Positions 43,682-52,261 of a stretch of 55,015 nucleotides of DNA are shown here, piece after piece. A program made the position numbers and the translations under genes. Below the pieces are notes generated by a model. The model did no database searches. It saw nothing but the letters and a program-made list of their open reading frames with translations, and was not told where the DNA came from. The stretch is taken from NCBI GenBank assembly GCA_022712315.1, contig JALAGS010000034.1:1-55015 (forward strand). The letters are read 5' to 3'. Position 1 is the stretch's first letter, and each line of letters opens with the position of its first letter. The stretch comes from Sphingobacterium sp. (GTDB lineage Bacteria; Bacteroidota; Bacteroidia; Sphingobacteriales; Sphingobacteriaceae).

Positions 43682-44530
43682 ATGAATAAAACGGTCTTTA
43701 AAAGCCCTGAAGGAAAAAACAAAATTATCCGGGCTTACGACGATGCGATAACGAATTCGTCATTGAATTTGAAAACCGGTGTGCTGAAAACAACTTTTGG
43801 TGACACCCATTTTTTGGAGGGCGGAAGTCAACATAAAGAAATTGTCATCTTACTGCATGGCGCATCTTCTAATGCAACGTCATGGCTATCCGACATAGCC
43901 GAATATTCAAAACAATATAAAGTCATAGCAATAGACATTATCGGAGAGGCAGGAAAGAGTGCAGAAACCAGACCTTCTTATGAAACAAAAGATTTCGCAG
44001 AATGGCTAAAAGAGATTTTCGACAGGCTCAATATCAGCAAGGCAAATATAGTCGGATTATCGCAAGGAGGATGGTTGGCATTGCGTTTTGCAACAAGCTA
44101 TCCTGAATTAGTTGACCGGCTAATTTTGCTGGCACCGGCAGGAATAGTTCCTACCAAAACAACATTTATCATACAAGCCCTACTCTATTCCCTTTTCGGA
44201 GCAACTGGGCGTATCAAGATTAATAGACTGGTCTTGGGAAGCCAGCGTGTAGATCAAAGAATTGTAGCATTTATGGATTTAATACAAACCAATTTTAATG
44301 CGAGGATAGAAAAAGAATATATTTTTTCAGATGATGAGCTCAGCCGTTTGACGATGCCAGTGTTATTCATCGGCGGAGAACAGGATGCAATCCGCTCTAC
44401 TCAGGAAATTGCCAGGAGATTGCAAAATATTGTGATAGACTTTACCGTAATAACCATTCCGAAAATGGGACATGTTTTGGCTGGATTAGCACCACGAATA
44501 TTCCCTTTTTTAAACAAAACAAAACGCTAA
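43682..44530 (+). CDS. Alpha/beta hydrolase
   Basis: A 282-residue cytoplasmic hydrolase. The oxyanion region is IVILLHGASSNATSW, the nucleophile elbow IVGLSQGGWLALRFA (Ser), the acid GGEQDAIRS and the base in KMGHVLAGLAPR. It is of the carboxylesterase/lactonase type near YfhM-like proteins; the substrate is unknown. It is co-directional with the thioesterase and metallo-hydrolase genes. Confidence 0.85.
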   Translation: MNKTVFKSPEGKNKIIRAYDDAITNSSLNLKTGVLKTTFGDTHFLEGGSQHKEIVILLHGASSNATSWLSDIAEYSKQYKVIAIDIIGEAGKSAETRPSYETKDFAEWLKEIFDRLNISKANIVGLSQGGWLALRFATSYPELVDRLILLAPAGIVPTKTTFIIQALLYSLFGATGRIKINRLVLGSQRVDQRIVAFMDLIQTNFNARIEKEYIFSDDELSRLTMPVLFIGGEQDAIRSTQEIARRLQNIVIDFTVITIPKMGHVLAGLAPRIFPFLNKTKR

Positions 44531-44544
44531 TTAATTGCATTACT

Positions 44545-45447
44545 ATGATGAATACACAAATAAACTACAGTCATCTCAAAATTCCATTTGATAACCTGGA
44601 AATCTATATTCTTTCCGATGGATACTTTGATATAGGATCGTATCAACCCATTATTGCAACGGATGCAGCACCTGCAGACCTTCAAAAAGAGCTAAACCGA
44701 CTACATTTACCTACGGATATCTACGAAGCTCCTATTAATGTGATGCTTATCCGAAAGAATGAACAATTAGTACTTGTAGATACAGGAGAAGGCTTTTATG
44801 ATAAAAAAAATGCAGGCAAATTATTATATAGCTTGGAAAGTGCCGGATTCAGCGCCAGTGATATTTCCGATGTATTGATTACGCATGCTCATCGCGATCA
44901 CATTGGAGGCATATTAACAGAAGATGGTAATTTGGCATTTCCAAATGCAAGATTCTATATTTCACGGACTGAATTGGAATTTTGGTTTGCGAAGCAACCG
45001 GATTTTTCCAACAGCCGAAGAACTGAGTTTGGTCATGCTTCTGTTTCACTGGTTAAGCAGATATTAAGCGCCATTACCCAGCGTTTAGAAATATTTGATG
45101 CAGGTGATGAATTATTTTCCTGTATTAAAACACTGGCAGCTCCGGGACATACTCCCGGGCACATTATATTCACGGTTTATTCGGGTAAGGTGTCCATTAC
45201 GCATCTGGTTGATCTGGTTCATAGTCCTGTATTAATCTCTAATCCGGTTTGGGGAACACAATGGGATGCTGATTTTTCTTTAGGAATCAACACCCGAAAA
45301 AATATATTGGAGCAATGTTATGAGCAAAAATCTATAGTTTGCGCATCCCACCTTCCCTGGCCGGGAATAGGATTTATTGACAGATCTCATGATCGATGGC
45401 AATGGACTCCGAAACCATACCTCTCACCGTTGTTACTTACATTTTGA
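44545..45447 (+). CDS. MBL-fold metallo-hydrolase
   Basis: A 300-residue zinc hydrolase with the HxHxDH motif in LITHAHRDHIGGIL, the second metal His in LAAPGHTPGHIIF and the later ASHLPWPGIG. This pattern and length match the quorum-quenching lactonase-like/AttM-type subgroup, though the class is broad. Two ATGs (44545 and 44548) are possible starts. It ends the TetR-controlled run, 10 bp from the convergent hydrolase gene. Confidence 0.85.
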   Translation: MMNTQINYSHLKIPFDNLEIYILSDGYFDIGSYQPIIATDAAPADLQKELNRLHLPTDIYEAPINVMLIRKNEQLVLVDTGEGFYDKKNAGKLLYSLESAGFSASDISDVLITHAHRDHIGGILTEDGNLAFPNARFYISRTELEFWFAKQPDFSNSRRTEFGHASVSLVKQILSAITQRLEIFDAGDELFSCIKTLAAPGHTPGHIIFTVYSGKVSITHLVDLVHSPVLISNPVWGTQWDADFSLGINTRKNILEQCYEQKSIVCASHLPWPGIGFIDRSHDRWQWTPKPYLSPLLLTF

Positions 45448-45457
45448 TAATGATTTT

Positions 45458-46354
45458 TTATTCAGTTTTAGCAATAAAATCTGAAATGTCTTTCACCAGT
45501 GACGGAAACAGTGAATCCGGTATAGCGTGTCCCATACCTTTTTTGATGATCAGCTCACAGTAAGGAATAGTATTTTTTAAATCAACAGCATGCTCCATAT
45601 TAAATAATGGATCTTCATCTCCATGTATAACTATTGTAGGCACCTGAATACCACTGAGAACATCTGGATTAAATATATAAGTTGCAAGGGCGACTATTTG
45701 ACGATAAGGTCTGACGGAAGAAGATTGTCGGATTTCATCTTCAATAATTAGCGCCTGCTCCTTTTCCTCATTGAGAATATATCTGCTGCCGTAAATAGCT
45801 TTCATAAAGTCTATTTTTTCTTTCAAATAAGCTTCCCGGTTATCTTTGAAATTAACAGATGGGCTGGTCATTTTTTTAACCAATGCATCATCAGGCTTCG
45901 GAAGAGTCGGATTAAAACTTGAAGACATCAATAAAGTGAGTGTCTGAGCCATTGCCGGATATCGTAATACGAATAACTGTGCTATGATACCACCCATTGA
46001 ACGCCCGACTACATGTACTCTTTCTATATCCAGCGATAGCAGCAGATCTTGTATATCATCTGCCATATCCAATAAAGAATAAGGGGCAGGATATTTTTCT
46101 GGATACTGTAGAAAATCATTCAAAGAAAAGCTATAGCTATCGCTGCTATCATGTGTAGTAAAAGTACTTTTTCCACAGTCTCTGTTGTCAAAAGAGATCA
46201 CACGAAATCCTTCTTCTACAAATTTATTACAAAATGCAAGTTCCCAACGGGTCATTTGTGTGTTTAACCCACTGATCAGTACTATAGTTTCGTTGTTTTC
46301 GGCTCCAAATACTTCATAATAGATGGTGGCATTTTTTAGCTCAATATATCCCAT
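45458..46354 (-). CDS. Alpha/beta hydrolase
   Basis: A 298-residue cytoplasmic hydrolase with IVLISGLNTQMTRWE (oxyanion), VVGRSMGGIIAQLFVL (Ser nucleophile), IHGDEDPLF (Asp) and KKGMGHAIP (His). It resembles the hydrolases that open aromatic-ring fission products or cleave esters; no substrate can be assigned. It is the last gene of a MarR-led operon, starting 3 bp after the DUF1330-like gene. Confidence 0.85.
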   Translation of the reverse strand: MGYIELKNATIYYEVFGAENNETIVLISGLNTQMTRWELAFCNKFVEEGFRVISFDNRDCGKSTFTTHDSSDSYSFSLNDFLQYPEKYPAPYSLLDMADDIQDLLLSLDIERVHVVGRSMGGIIAQLFVLRYPAMAQTLTLLMSSSFNPTLPKPDDALVKKMTSPSVNFKDNREAYLKEKIDFMKAIYGSRYILNEEKEQALIIEDEIRQSSSVRPYRQIVALATYIFNPDVLSGIQVPTIVIHGDEDPLFNMEHAVDLKNTIPYCELIIKKGMGHAIPDSLFPSLVKDISDFIAKTE

Positions 46355-46357
46355 AAA

Positions 46358-46780
46358 TTACAATGTAACTTCTAAAGGTAAAAGTCTGGAATCCAATATA
46401 GCAGCTGAGCGATGTCCGGTAATTTTCATGTAATCCGGGTCTTGCTCGAATGCAAAAAAATCTGATACACTCTTTTGTCTAATCAGCATACAGATATCCC
46501 ACTGTTCGTCCTGCGGACCTATCAAAAAACGGTCTCCTTTTCCAACGAAAAGAATTTCTCCGCCACCCTTCTCTACAAAAGGTTTTGCAAAATCAATATA
46601 CAGCATAAAAGCTTCGTAGCCCGAAATTTCGCTGGCAGGTGTAATTTCAGGAAATTCAGAGTAGTCGGCAATTTCCTTTAAACGTATCAGATTTAAATTT
46701 ACGATTGAGCCTTGAATATTTTTTAGCATAAGATCCCGGCCGGCTTCGTAGGTGGGATATAAATAGTTTTTGTGTTCCAT
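46358..46780 (-). CDS. DUF1330-like protein
   Basis: A 140-residue protein with the ferredoxin-like alpha/beta pattern of the DUF1330 group: MLYIDFAKPFVEKGGGEILF, GPQDEQWDICMLI and the late DPDYMKITGHRSAAILDSRL. These are small cytoplasmic proteins, probably dimeric alpha-beta barrels, with no established reaction. It lies 1 bp from the GIY-YIG-like gene and 3 bp from the hydrolase gene, so it belongs to the MarR operon. Confidence 0.7.
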   Translation of the reverse strand: MEHKNYLYPTYEAGRDLMLKNIQGSIVNLNLIRLKEIADYSEFPEITPASEISGYEAFMLYIDFAKPFVEKGGGEILFVGKGDRFLIGPQDEQWDICMLIRQKSVSDFFAFEQDPDYMKITGHRSAAILDSRLLPLEVTL

Positions 46781-46781
46781 A

Positions 46782-47132
46782 TCAGTATATATTTTTTGTT
46801 TTACTTTGCTCCTGCTTCAGATCATTTCTAGCTTTCAGCACCTCCTTTTTATAGTCAACAATTTTGTTCTCTTCCCATGGAACAATCATCGCATTTTCAA
46901 AAAAGAAACTCTTCTCTCCTAGCCGGTTCCAATCGTCCTGTAAGCTCCTGTTATCAAATTTTCCGTTGTTCAGTTCAAATCGGATTCTGTTAGAAAGCGC
47001 TCTTAAATCTATACTCTCTTTGATAAATACTTTATTTTCTGCATTATTTAAAATAGCCAATACGCCCATTAACGGTTTCATCTCTAAAAACTCGGCGTTT
47101 AATTTCTTTCTGTACTTTTTGTCCATGTTCAT
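46782..47132 (-). CDS. Degenerate GIY-YIG-family protein
   Basis: A 116-residue protein that follows the layout of short Bacteroidota proteins annotated as GIY-YIG nuclease family: MDKKYRKKLNAEFLEMKPLM at the start, then GVLAILNNAENKVFI where the nuclease would have GIY and YIG, and the conserved NRSLQDDWNRLGEKSFFFE. The catalytic Tyr/Arg residues are not evident, so it probably lost nuclease activity. It is the second gene of the MarR operon. Confidence 0.55.
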   Translation of the reverse strand: MNMDKKYRKKLNAEFLEMKPLMGVLAILNNAENKVFIKESIDLRALSNRIRFELNNGKFDNRSLQDDWNRLGEKSFFFENAMIVPWEENKIVDYKKEVLKARNDLKQEQSKTKNIY

Positions 47133-47138
47133 TTTAAT

Positions 47139-47555
47139 TTAAAGGTCACCCCCTAAGATTTTCAATAGTCCTGCGAAAACATTCAGGTTTTCCTTTACAA
47201 TTCCATCTAATAACTTTTTGGATATGTATTCTGCCGTAGTGGTAGCCTCTGCAAAAATTCTTTCTCCGGTAGAAGTGAGTTTTACATAACTCACCCTGGC
47301 ATCCCGATCGCTATTTTCTTTCTCTACAAGTCCTATTTTTTCCATTGGCAAAATGACCCGTGTAATGCCGGAAGCGGTTAAACCTGTATGCTCAGCAAGA
47401 TCAATTCTTTTTAAACGATTACCTGGCGAATTACTCAAAATATACAGGATCATATAGTCAGTAAGGCTAATACCATACAGACTTAAACCGTCAAACTTTT
47501 TCGTAATGACAGATTGAACTTTTAAAATATTCAGAATTGTACTTATTTCTTTCAT
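47139..47555 (-). CDS. MarR-family transcriptional regulator
   Basis: A 138-residue winged-helix regulator: IDLAEHTGLTASGITRVILP is the recognition region and VEKENSDRDARVSYVKLTST the wing. It heads a minus-strand operon of four genes with short gaps. A 44-bp palindrome 3 bp before its start codon is the obvious operator, so it is very likely an autorepressor. Confidence 0.88.
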   Translation of the reverse strand: MKEISTILNILKVQSVITKKFDGLSLYGISLTDYMILYILSNSPGNRLKRIDLAEHTGLTASGITRVILPMEKIGLVEKENSDRDARVSYVKLTSTGERIFAEATTTAEYISKKLLDGIVKENLNVFAGLLKILGGDL

Positions 47556-47558
47556 TTT

Positions 47559-47602
47559 TATATTTGCAATATACTTGATTAGTCAAGTATATTGCAAATA
47601 TA
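47559..47602. promoter_or_regulatory. MarR operator: 44-bp near-continuous palindrome
   Basis: Perfect inverted repeat with 20-bp arms, TATATTTGCAATATACTTGA and its exact complement, around a 4-nt centre TTAG. It ends 3 bp before the marR start. Its length would fit two dimers or a strong hairpin. Confidence 0.8.
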
Positions 47603-47959
47603 TATTTTCTAAAATAGCTATAGAAATAATTATGACTTTTTTAGTTCTAGTCTTACTTCATTATCATTAAAGTTTGCCGGTTTATTGTAAATTTGTGCTA
47701 TTTTCTTTTTTGATATCCAATGGCAAACACGAGGGACTTTAAAACTTTAAGTTCCCTTAAAATATTGACTTTAAGGTCTCCTAGGGTACATTTTATCTAC
47801 TTCAAAAAGCAACCAGAAAGGTTCATAAAAGTATGTATCCAAATGCGAATCCATAAATTATAGTTCCTTTCACAATATATCTTTTTCGGCAAACTTATAC
47901 GCGCTAGCTGGATATGACTAGAAAAATGCCCAAGGTCATAGGATATCACTGGAAAAAAT
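47603..47959. other. Intergenic stretch without a visible gene
   Basis: A/T-rich sequence between the MarR operator and the HTH gene. No frame, hairpin or repeat stands out. Confidence 0.5.
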
Positions 47960-48292
47960 ATGTTCCATTACGAAACTATCAGATGCTTTGTACGAGATCG
48001 AAATACTTTTGAGTCATTCAAAAAGTATGATATGGAAATTTTATCGAAGCAAGACCTTGAGTTATTCCGAATAAGAATGATATCCGATATAGAAAAAATT
48101 TTGGTAGCTAATTTTAGTCCGCAAGAGGATTTTGGTTGGCTCAGAAGTAAAGCCATTCGGAAGATTATGGATATATCACCAGCAACATTGCAGAACCTAA
48201 GAATTACCGGGAAAATTCGGTTCAAAAAGGTTATGGGTTCATATTATTACAACAAAGAAGATTTACAAAAACTGTTTGAAGATGAAAATTGA
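47960..48292 (+). CDS. HTH (excisionase-like) DNA-binding protein
   Basis: A 110-residue protein of the type found in Bacteroidota conjugative and integrative elements: ILSKQDLELFRIRMISDIEK, then WLRSKAIRKIMDISPATLQN, LRITGKIRFKKVMGSYYY and the end NKEDLQKLF, which together form a MerR/excisionase-like winged HTH. A shorter start at 48032 (MEILSKQDLE) is possible. Its stop overlaps the next, broken gene, its usual partner. Confidence 0.72.
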   Translation: MFHYETIRCFVRDRNTFESFKKYDMEILSKQDLELFRIRMISDIEKILVANFSPQEDFGWLRSKAIRKIMDISPATLQNLRITGKIRFKKVMGSYYYNKEDLQKLFEDEN

Positions 48293-48569
48293 TATATCAA
48301 AAGACAGTTTAGACTACCTCGATCAGGTTTGTAATGATGACCGATTAAATGTGTGGCATATTTGTTTACTCCTTGCAATAGCATGATTGGCATACCGACA
48401 GAATGAAAGTCGGATTATACGAGTTAGCAGAAGCAAACTTATGAAAATGTCACACATTGATACTGCAACTACCTATCACAAATATTTTAAACAGCTACAA
48501 ATTTTCGGTTACATAAAATATGTCCCCTCCTATCATCCCGGTTATAGGAGTACAATTGAATTACTATAA
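48282..48569 (+). pseudogene. Integrative-element regulator gene with internal TGA
   Basis: The ATG at 48282 overlaps the HTH gene end. The frame reads DISKDSLDYLDQVCNDDRLN, VWHICLLLAIA, a TGA at 48384-48386, then LAYRQNESRIIRVSRSKLMK, SHIDTATTYHKYFKQLQIFG and YIKYVPSYHPGYRSTIELL. The second part is the familiar C-terminal region of small regulators that pair with the HTH protein in Bacteroidota mobile elements. One nonsense codon splits an otherwise intact 95-codon gene. Confidence 0.65.
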
Positions 48570-48847
48570 AAACGCCAAAGGATCGCTAAGCAGAAAGAGA
48601 TAGTGGATGTTTTAAAGTGTTAAAACCCTTACTGCAAGTTGGTTCTCAATCAAAATAAAGACTGATTACAGAATCATATTAATGGATAAAATCAGGCCAG
48701 CACTTTTAAAGTAACCGAAAAAGTTGCTTTTATTAATAATGTAGTCCTAATACACGTATTGAGGTCGCAAAAAAACCGGACATTTTAAAAGTTGAGAATT
48801 AGGAGTTGAATTGCTATAAAAGGTAGAAAGAGATCAAAGGTACCTAG

Positions 48848-48995
48848 GATCAGATTACCTTTGCGATACGTCGGTTTGAGACCGGTAGCGCTTGCAAGAA
48901 ATAAACGGCAAACCGAAATTTCACACGAAATTATCAATTGGAAAAAAAAATACCTTGGCTTAGGCATTGCTAAGTTGCGCATAACAGCCATTTGA
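48848..48995 (+). pseudogene. Remnant of an IS3-family orfA
   Basis: In one frame DQITFAIRRFETGSACKK and, after a shift, ISHEIINWKKKYLGLGIAKL match the start and the HTH-to-coiled-coil joint of IS3 orfA proteins (pattern ALRQAETG ... FYNWKKKYGGLGVSEL). The middle is lost or shifted. No orfB follows; a scrap of an IS3 orfB lies far away at 36.5 kb. The surrounding 48570-49073 holds no other gene. Confidence 0.55.
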
Positions 48996-49073
48996 AAGAG
49001 GAAAATGCTTACTTTTATTGAAGAAAGTTAATCCCTATTCAAGAGATTATTCTTTTGTTAAATCCATCTTATA

Positions 49074-49931
49074 ATGAGAAAAGGAGACAAAAATATTCCC
49101 ATTAACATATTGCCTGAAGGAACTTCGAAGGGCATAATGATGATGCGTGAATCATTTCATGGATCTCCACCAAATTCAGATGTTGAACGCGCCCATCGCG
49201 ATGGAGGCTATACATTTATCATTCAGGAAAAAGGAAATACAACTATTGAAATTGATTTTCAAACCCATTGCATTATAGCTCCGGCCATTGTCTACTTAAA
49301 TCCCCAACAGGTGCATCGGGTGATCTCATTCGACAAAGCAATGCTAAGCACCTGGATAGTTACGGAAGAAAACATCCCATCAGCATATTTGAGTTTGTTG
49401 CAAGATCTTACACCGGCGGACATATTGCCTATAAAGGCTGAGACCCTTAATATCCTGACAGATGCCGTTTCCCTATGTATGAAATTATCTGAAAAAAAAA
49501 CGGAGATTTTGTATCATTCCATCTTAAAGGAAAGCTGTAATACCTTGATTACACTGATTATTTCACAATACTTAGCCCTGGAAAAACCAACAGGATATCA
49601 TACCCGATTTGAGGATATCACAAGAGCATTTAAAACAACTTTGGAAAAAAATTATAAGAAGGTTAAAAATCCAAGGGATTACGCCGGATTTTTAAACCTA
49701 TCGACTTCTTACCTCAACGAATGTGTCAAGGCCACGACTGGTAAATCAGTTTCTATCCACATTCAGCAGCGGGTTATACTGGAGGCCAAACGGCTGCTTC
49801 ATCATTCCGGGAAGTCTGTGAAAGAGATTGCAGATGAACTGGGTTATGATGATTTTTCCTATTTCACACGGCTGTTCACCAAAGCAGCAGGAATGTCACC
49901 TACTGCCTTTCTTGCTAAAAACCGCGAATAG
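49074..49931 (+). CDS. AraC-family transcriptional regulator
   Basis: A 285-residue AraC protein with a cupin sensor (GGYTFIIQEKGNTTIEIDF, APAIVYLNPQQVHRVI) and C-terminal HTH pair (about 185-283; YAGFLNLSTSYLNECVKATT and KEIADELGYDDFSYFTRLF). It is followed 76 bp later by the flavin monooxygenase gene in the same direction, the likely target. Confidence 0.87.
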   Translation: MRKGDKNIPINILPEGTSKGIMMMRESFHGSPPNSDVERAHRDGGYTFIIQEKGNTTIEIDFQTHCIIAPAIVYLNPQQVHRVISFDKAMLSTWIVTEENIPSAYLSLLQDLTPADILPIKAETLNILTDAVSLCMKLSEKKTEILYHSILKESCNTLITLIISQYLALEKPTGYHTRFEDITRAFKTTLEKNYKKVKNPRDYAGFLNLSTSYLNECVKATTGKSVSIHIQQRVILEAKRLLHHSGKSVKEIADELGYDDFSYFTRLFTKAAGMSPTAFLAKNRE

Positions 49932-50007
49932 TCCTAAACTTACGGGCTCTCGTCATTGTATCGCCTTTCTTTCCGCCGTTCCTTTGTATCATTAAATATA
50001 GATAGAT

Positions 50008-51177
50008 ATGTTAAGTGAAAAAAATATAGCCATCGTTGGAGGTGGTCCGGGTGGTCTCACATTGGCCAGGGTGCTGCAAATGAAAGGTATAAAGGTAAAT
50101 GTGTATGAAAGAGATTTTAGTCAAAGCGCACGGGTACAAGGAGCTATTGTAGATCTACACTTTGATTCAGGTCTTAAAGCAATGGAGGCGACCGGACTTA
50201 TGGAGGCTTTTAAAGCAAACTACATGAATGGTGCAGACAAATACCGATTGCTTGATCCGCAGGGAAATATGTTGATGGATGAAAGTCAGCGAGACGAAGA
50301 ACCCATATTCGGTGATAAAAATTTTCGACCAGAAATCGATAGAGGAGCATTAAGGGACCTTCTGATCGACGGACTGCTTCCTGGTACCGTGGTCTGGGAT
50401 AGCCAGCTGGTAAATTTGCGAGAAATCGGAGGTAAATGGGAATTGCAATTTATGAACGGAATGACCACAAGCGCCGATCTGGTCATCGGATCAGACGGTT
50501 ACCGTTCTAAGGTCCGTCCATACCTGACAGATGTAAAGGCACGATATTCAGGAGTTTCAATTATCCAGGGCGAAATTGAGCATCCCGAGACTACATGCCC
50601 AGAAATATACGCATTAGTTAATCAAGGAAATTTAATGGCTATGGGCGATGGGGCTTCTCTTGTTGTCCAACCACGGGGAGATGGTGGTTTCACTTTTTAC
50701 GCAGCTTCAATGTATCCTGAAAACTGGGGTATGTCCAGTGGTATAGATTTCGGTAATCCTGTGGCAGTGAGAAAATATTTAAATAAACATTTTGCAAATT
50801 GGAATTCAGTATTCTTTACGCTTTTTAATGCCAGTGAAACTTTTACCTGGCGTCCGCTAAACTACTACCCTTTAACGCAGCGGTGGGCCACAAAAAATAA
50901 TATAACTCTTATAGGTGACGCAGCCCATTTAATGCCACCAAACGGAGAGGGTGTCAATCTGGCCATGTTGGATGCCCTGGATCTATGTAGTTGCCTGACC
51001 AGTGGAGATTATATCAATCTCAAAGAAGCTATTGCAGCCTACGAAAATATGATGTTTGAACGGGCAGAACCACTTTGCCGGGAAACAATTGATGGTATCG
51101 AAGATTTTGCTTCGCCAACCAATGAATCTGTGCGAGATTTTGTTAATATGCTAAGCCATAATCCGGGGAATCTTTAA
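50008..51177 (+). CDS. FAD-dependent monooxygenase, TetX-like group
   Basis: A 389-residue flavoprotein monooxygenase with the FAD Rossmann motif IAIVGGGPGGLTLARVL, the substrate-side RVQGAIVDLHFDSG, the NADPH/FAD DG-type motif DLVIGSDGYRSKVR and the late GDAAHLMPPNGEGVNLAML. Length and motif order match the class A monooxygenases that include TetX, but the sequence differs widely from tetracycline-inactivating enzymes, so no resistance function should be assumed. It probably hydroxylates a small aromatic or polyketide-like compound. Confidence 0.85.
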   Translation: MLSEKNIAIVGGGPGGLTLARVLQMKGIKVNVYERDFSQSARVQGAIVDLHFDSGLKAMEATGLMEAFKANYMNGADKYRLLDPQGNMLMDESQRDEEPIFGDKNFRPEIDRGALRDLLIDGLLPGTVVWDSQLVNLREIGGKWELQFMNGMTTSADLVIGSDGYRSKVRPYLTDVKARYSGVSIIQGEIEHPETTCPEIYALVNQGNLMAMGDGASLVVQPRGDGGFTFYAASMYPENWGMSSGIDFGNPVAVRKYLNKHFANWNSVFFTLFNASETFTWRPLNYYPLTQRWATKNNITLIGDAAHLMPPNGEGVNLAMLDALDLCSCLTSGDYINLKEAIAAYENMMFERAEPLCRETIDGIEDFASPTNESVRDFVNMLSHNPGNL

Positions 51178-51269
51178 ATCAAGATAAAAACATTGATCGC
51201 TTGAATGGTTAGATTGTTTGTTGCAGCACTCTTAGATATTACATAATTTTAATTCACTGAATTCATGGT

Positions 51270-51674
51270 ATGGAAAATAAGATCATCGATAAGGTTGCAT
51301 TGATCTGCATTTCAGATAAAAATGTGTTAACTGCACTTTCGAAATTAAAATCAAAACTCTATTTGCCCGGTGGCAAGAGAGAACCCAATGAATCTGATAT
51401 TGAATGTCTGAAAAGGGAAATTCGGGAAGAATTCAATGTTGAAATTATAGAAGATTCAGTTCGTTATTTTGATACATTCCAGGCTCCTGCTGACGGCAAA
51501 GAGACTGATACTCTGGTCAAGATGACTTGCTACTTTGCTGATTATTCAGGTAAGCTAGAAGCCGCGAGTGAAATCGAATCATTTGAATGGATAAGCTATA
51601 ATGATATTGACAGAACCTCAGGGGTTGTTAAACTTATATTAGCAAAATTGAAAGAACTGGATTTGATCAACTAG
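51270..51674 (+). CDS. NUDIX hydrolase
   Basis: A 134-residue cytoplasmic NUDIX protein. The NUDIX box runs from GGKREPNESDIECL into KREIREEFNVEI (the G x5 E x7 RE xx EE pattern, with Asn where the last Gly is usual). It would hydrolyse a nucleoside diphosphate linked to another group. It is followed by a bidirectional terminator. Confidence 0.82.
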   Translation: MENKIIDKVALICISDKNVLTALSKLKSKLYLPGGKREPNESDIECLKREIREEFNVEIIEDSVRYFDTFQAPADGKETDTLVKMTCYFADYSGKLEAASEIESFEWISYNDIDRTSGVVKLILAKLKELDLIN

Positions 51675-51735
51675 CTCAATATTCGAACGGTTTGAGATGC
51701 TGAAAATACAACAATTTTAGTCCTCATCAACTCAA

Positions 51736-51779
51736 AAAAGAAAAATACAGATGCCGACTGGCGCCTGTATTTTTCTTTT
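51736..51779. terminator. Bidirectional terminator between convergent genes
   Basis: Perfect 15-bp arms AAAAGAAAAATACAG/CTGTATTTTTCTTTT around a 14-nt interior that itself contains GCC/GGC. The T-rich arms on both strands serve transcription from the NUDIX gene and from the opposite DinB gene. Confidence 0.8.
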
Positions 51780-51808
51780 GCACAACAAAATTTAGCTGTA
51801 AAGTCTAT

Positions 51809-52234
51809 TTAGAACAAAATTTGTTGTCTATGATGTTTTAAGTGTTCAACGTAGTCATTCATTAAAAATTCGAGAGTATGATCTTTACAGGTTCTCTGTG
51901 TCAAATTTTTATCGATTATTTACTTAAACCAAAACAACAATTGCTCTGTTGTTGAATGCCAGAGTGCACATAATTGAAATGTCTCAGCAGCTTGGTAGCT
52001 ACCACATTTACAATATTCCACTTGATCATAGTATATTTTCGGATTCTCTTCAAATTGAGCCCGGATAAATCTCGAATAATTAACCAGTGCACAATCTATT
52101 AAGTGACCAAGGATCTCCTTTTTACTCCACTTATGCGCTTTCAATTTCACATCAAAATCTTCCGCGTTTATATCCATGATCTGCTTAGGAAAAGCATGAA
52201 TAATATGCTCAAATTCTTCCAATATTATATTCAT
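51809..52234 (-). pseudogene. DinB-family gene with internal TAA
   Basis: The frame from 52234 reads a DinB protein (KWSKKEILGHLIDCALVNYS, ALWHSTTEQLLFWFK), meets a TAA at 51920-51922, and continues in frame with IIDKNLTQRTCKDHTLEFLM, NDYVEHLKHHRQQILF to a TAA at 51809. The tail carries the last metal-ligand His residues, so the truncated product would lose the active site. A one-base nonsense change in an otherwise intact 141-residue gene. Confidence 0.75.
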
Positions 52235-52261
52235 AAACAGAGTTTATCTGTTAGTTTAAGG

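Noticed and set aside
11451..48386. Genome-wide recoding of TGA as Trp
   Set aside because: Intact genes use TGG for Trp, and genes such as those ending at 5642, 18831 and 39578 stop at TGA in the expected place.
50008..51177. Calling the flavin monooxygenase a tet(X) resistance gene
   Set aside because: Only the general class A monooxygenase motifs are shared; the substrate-side sequence differs widely from TetX.
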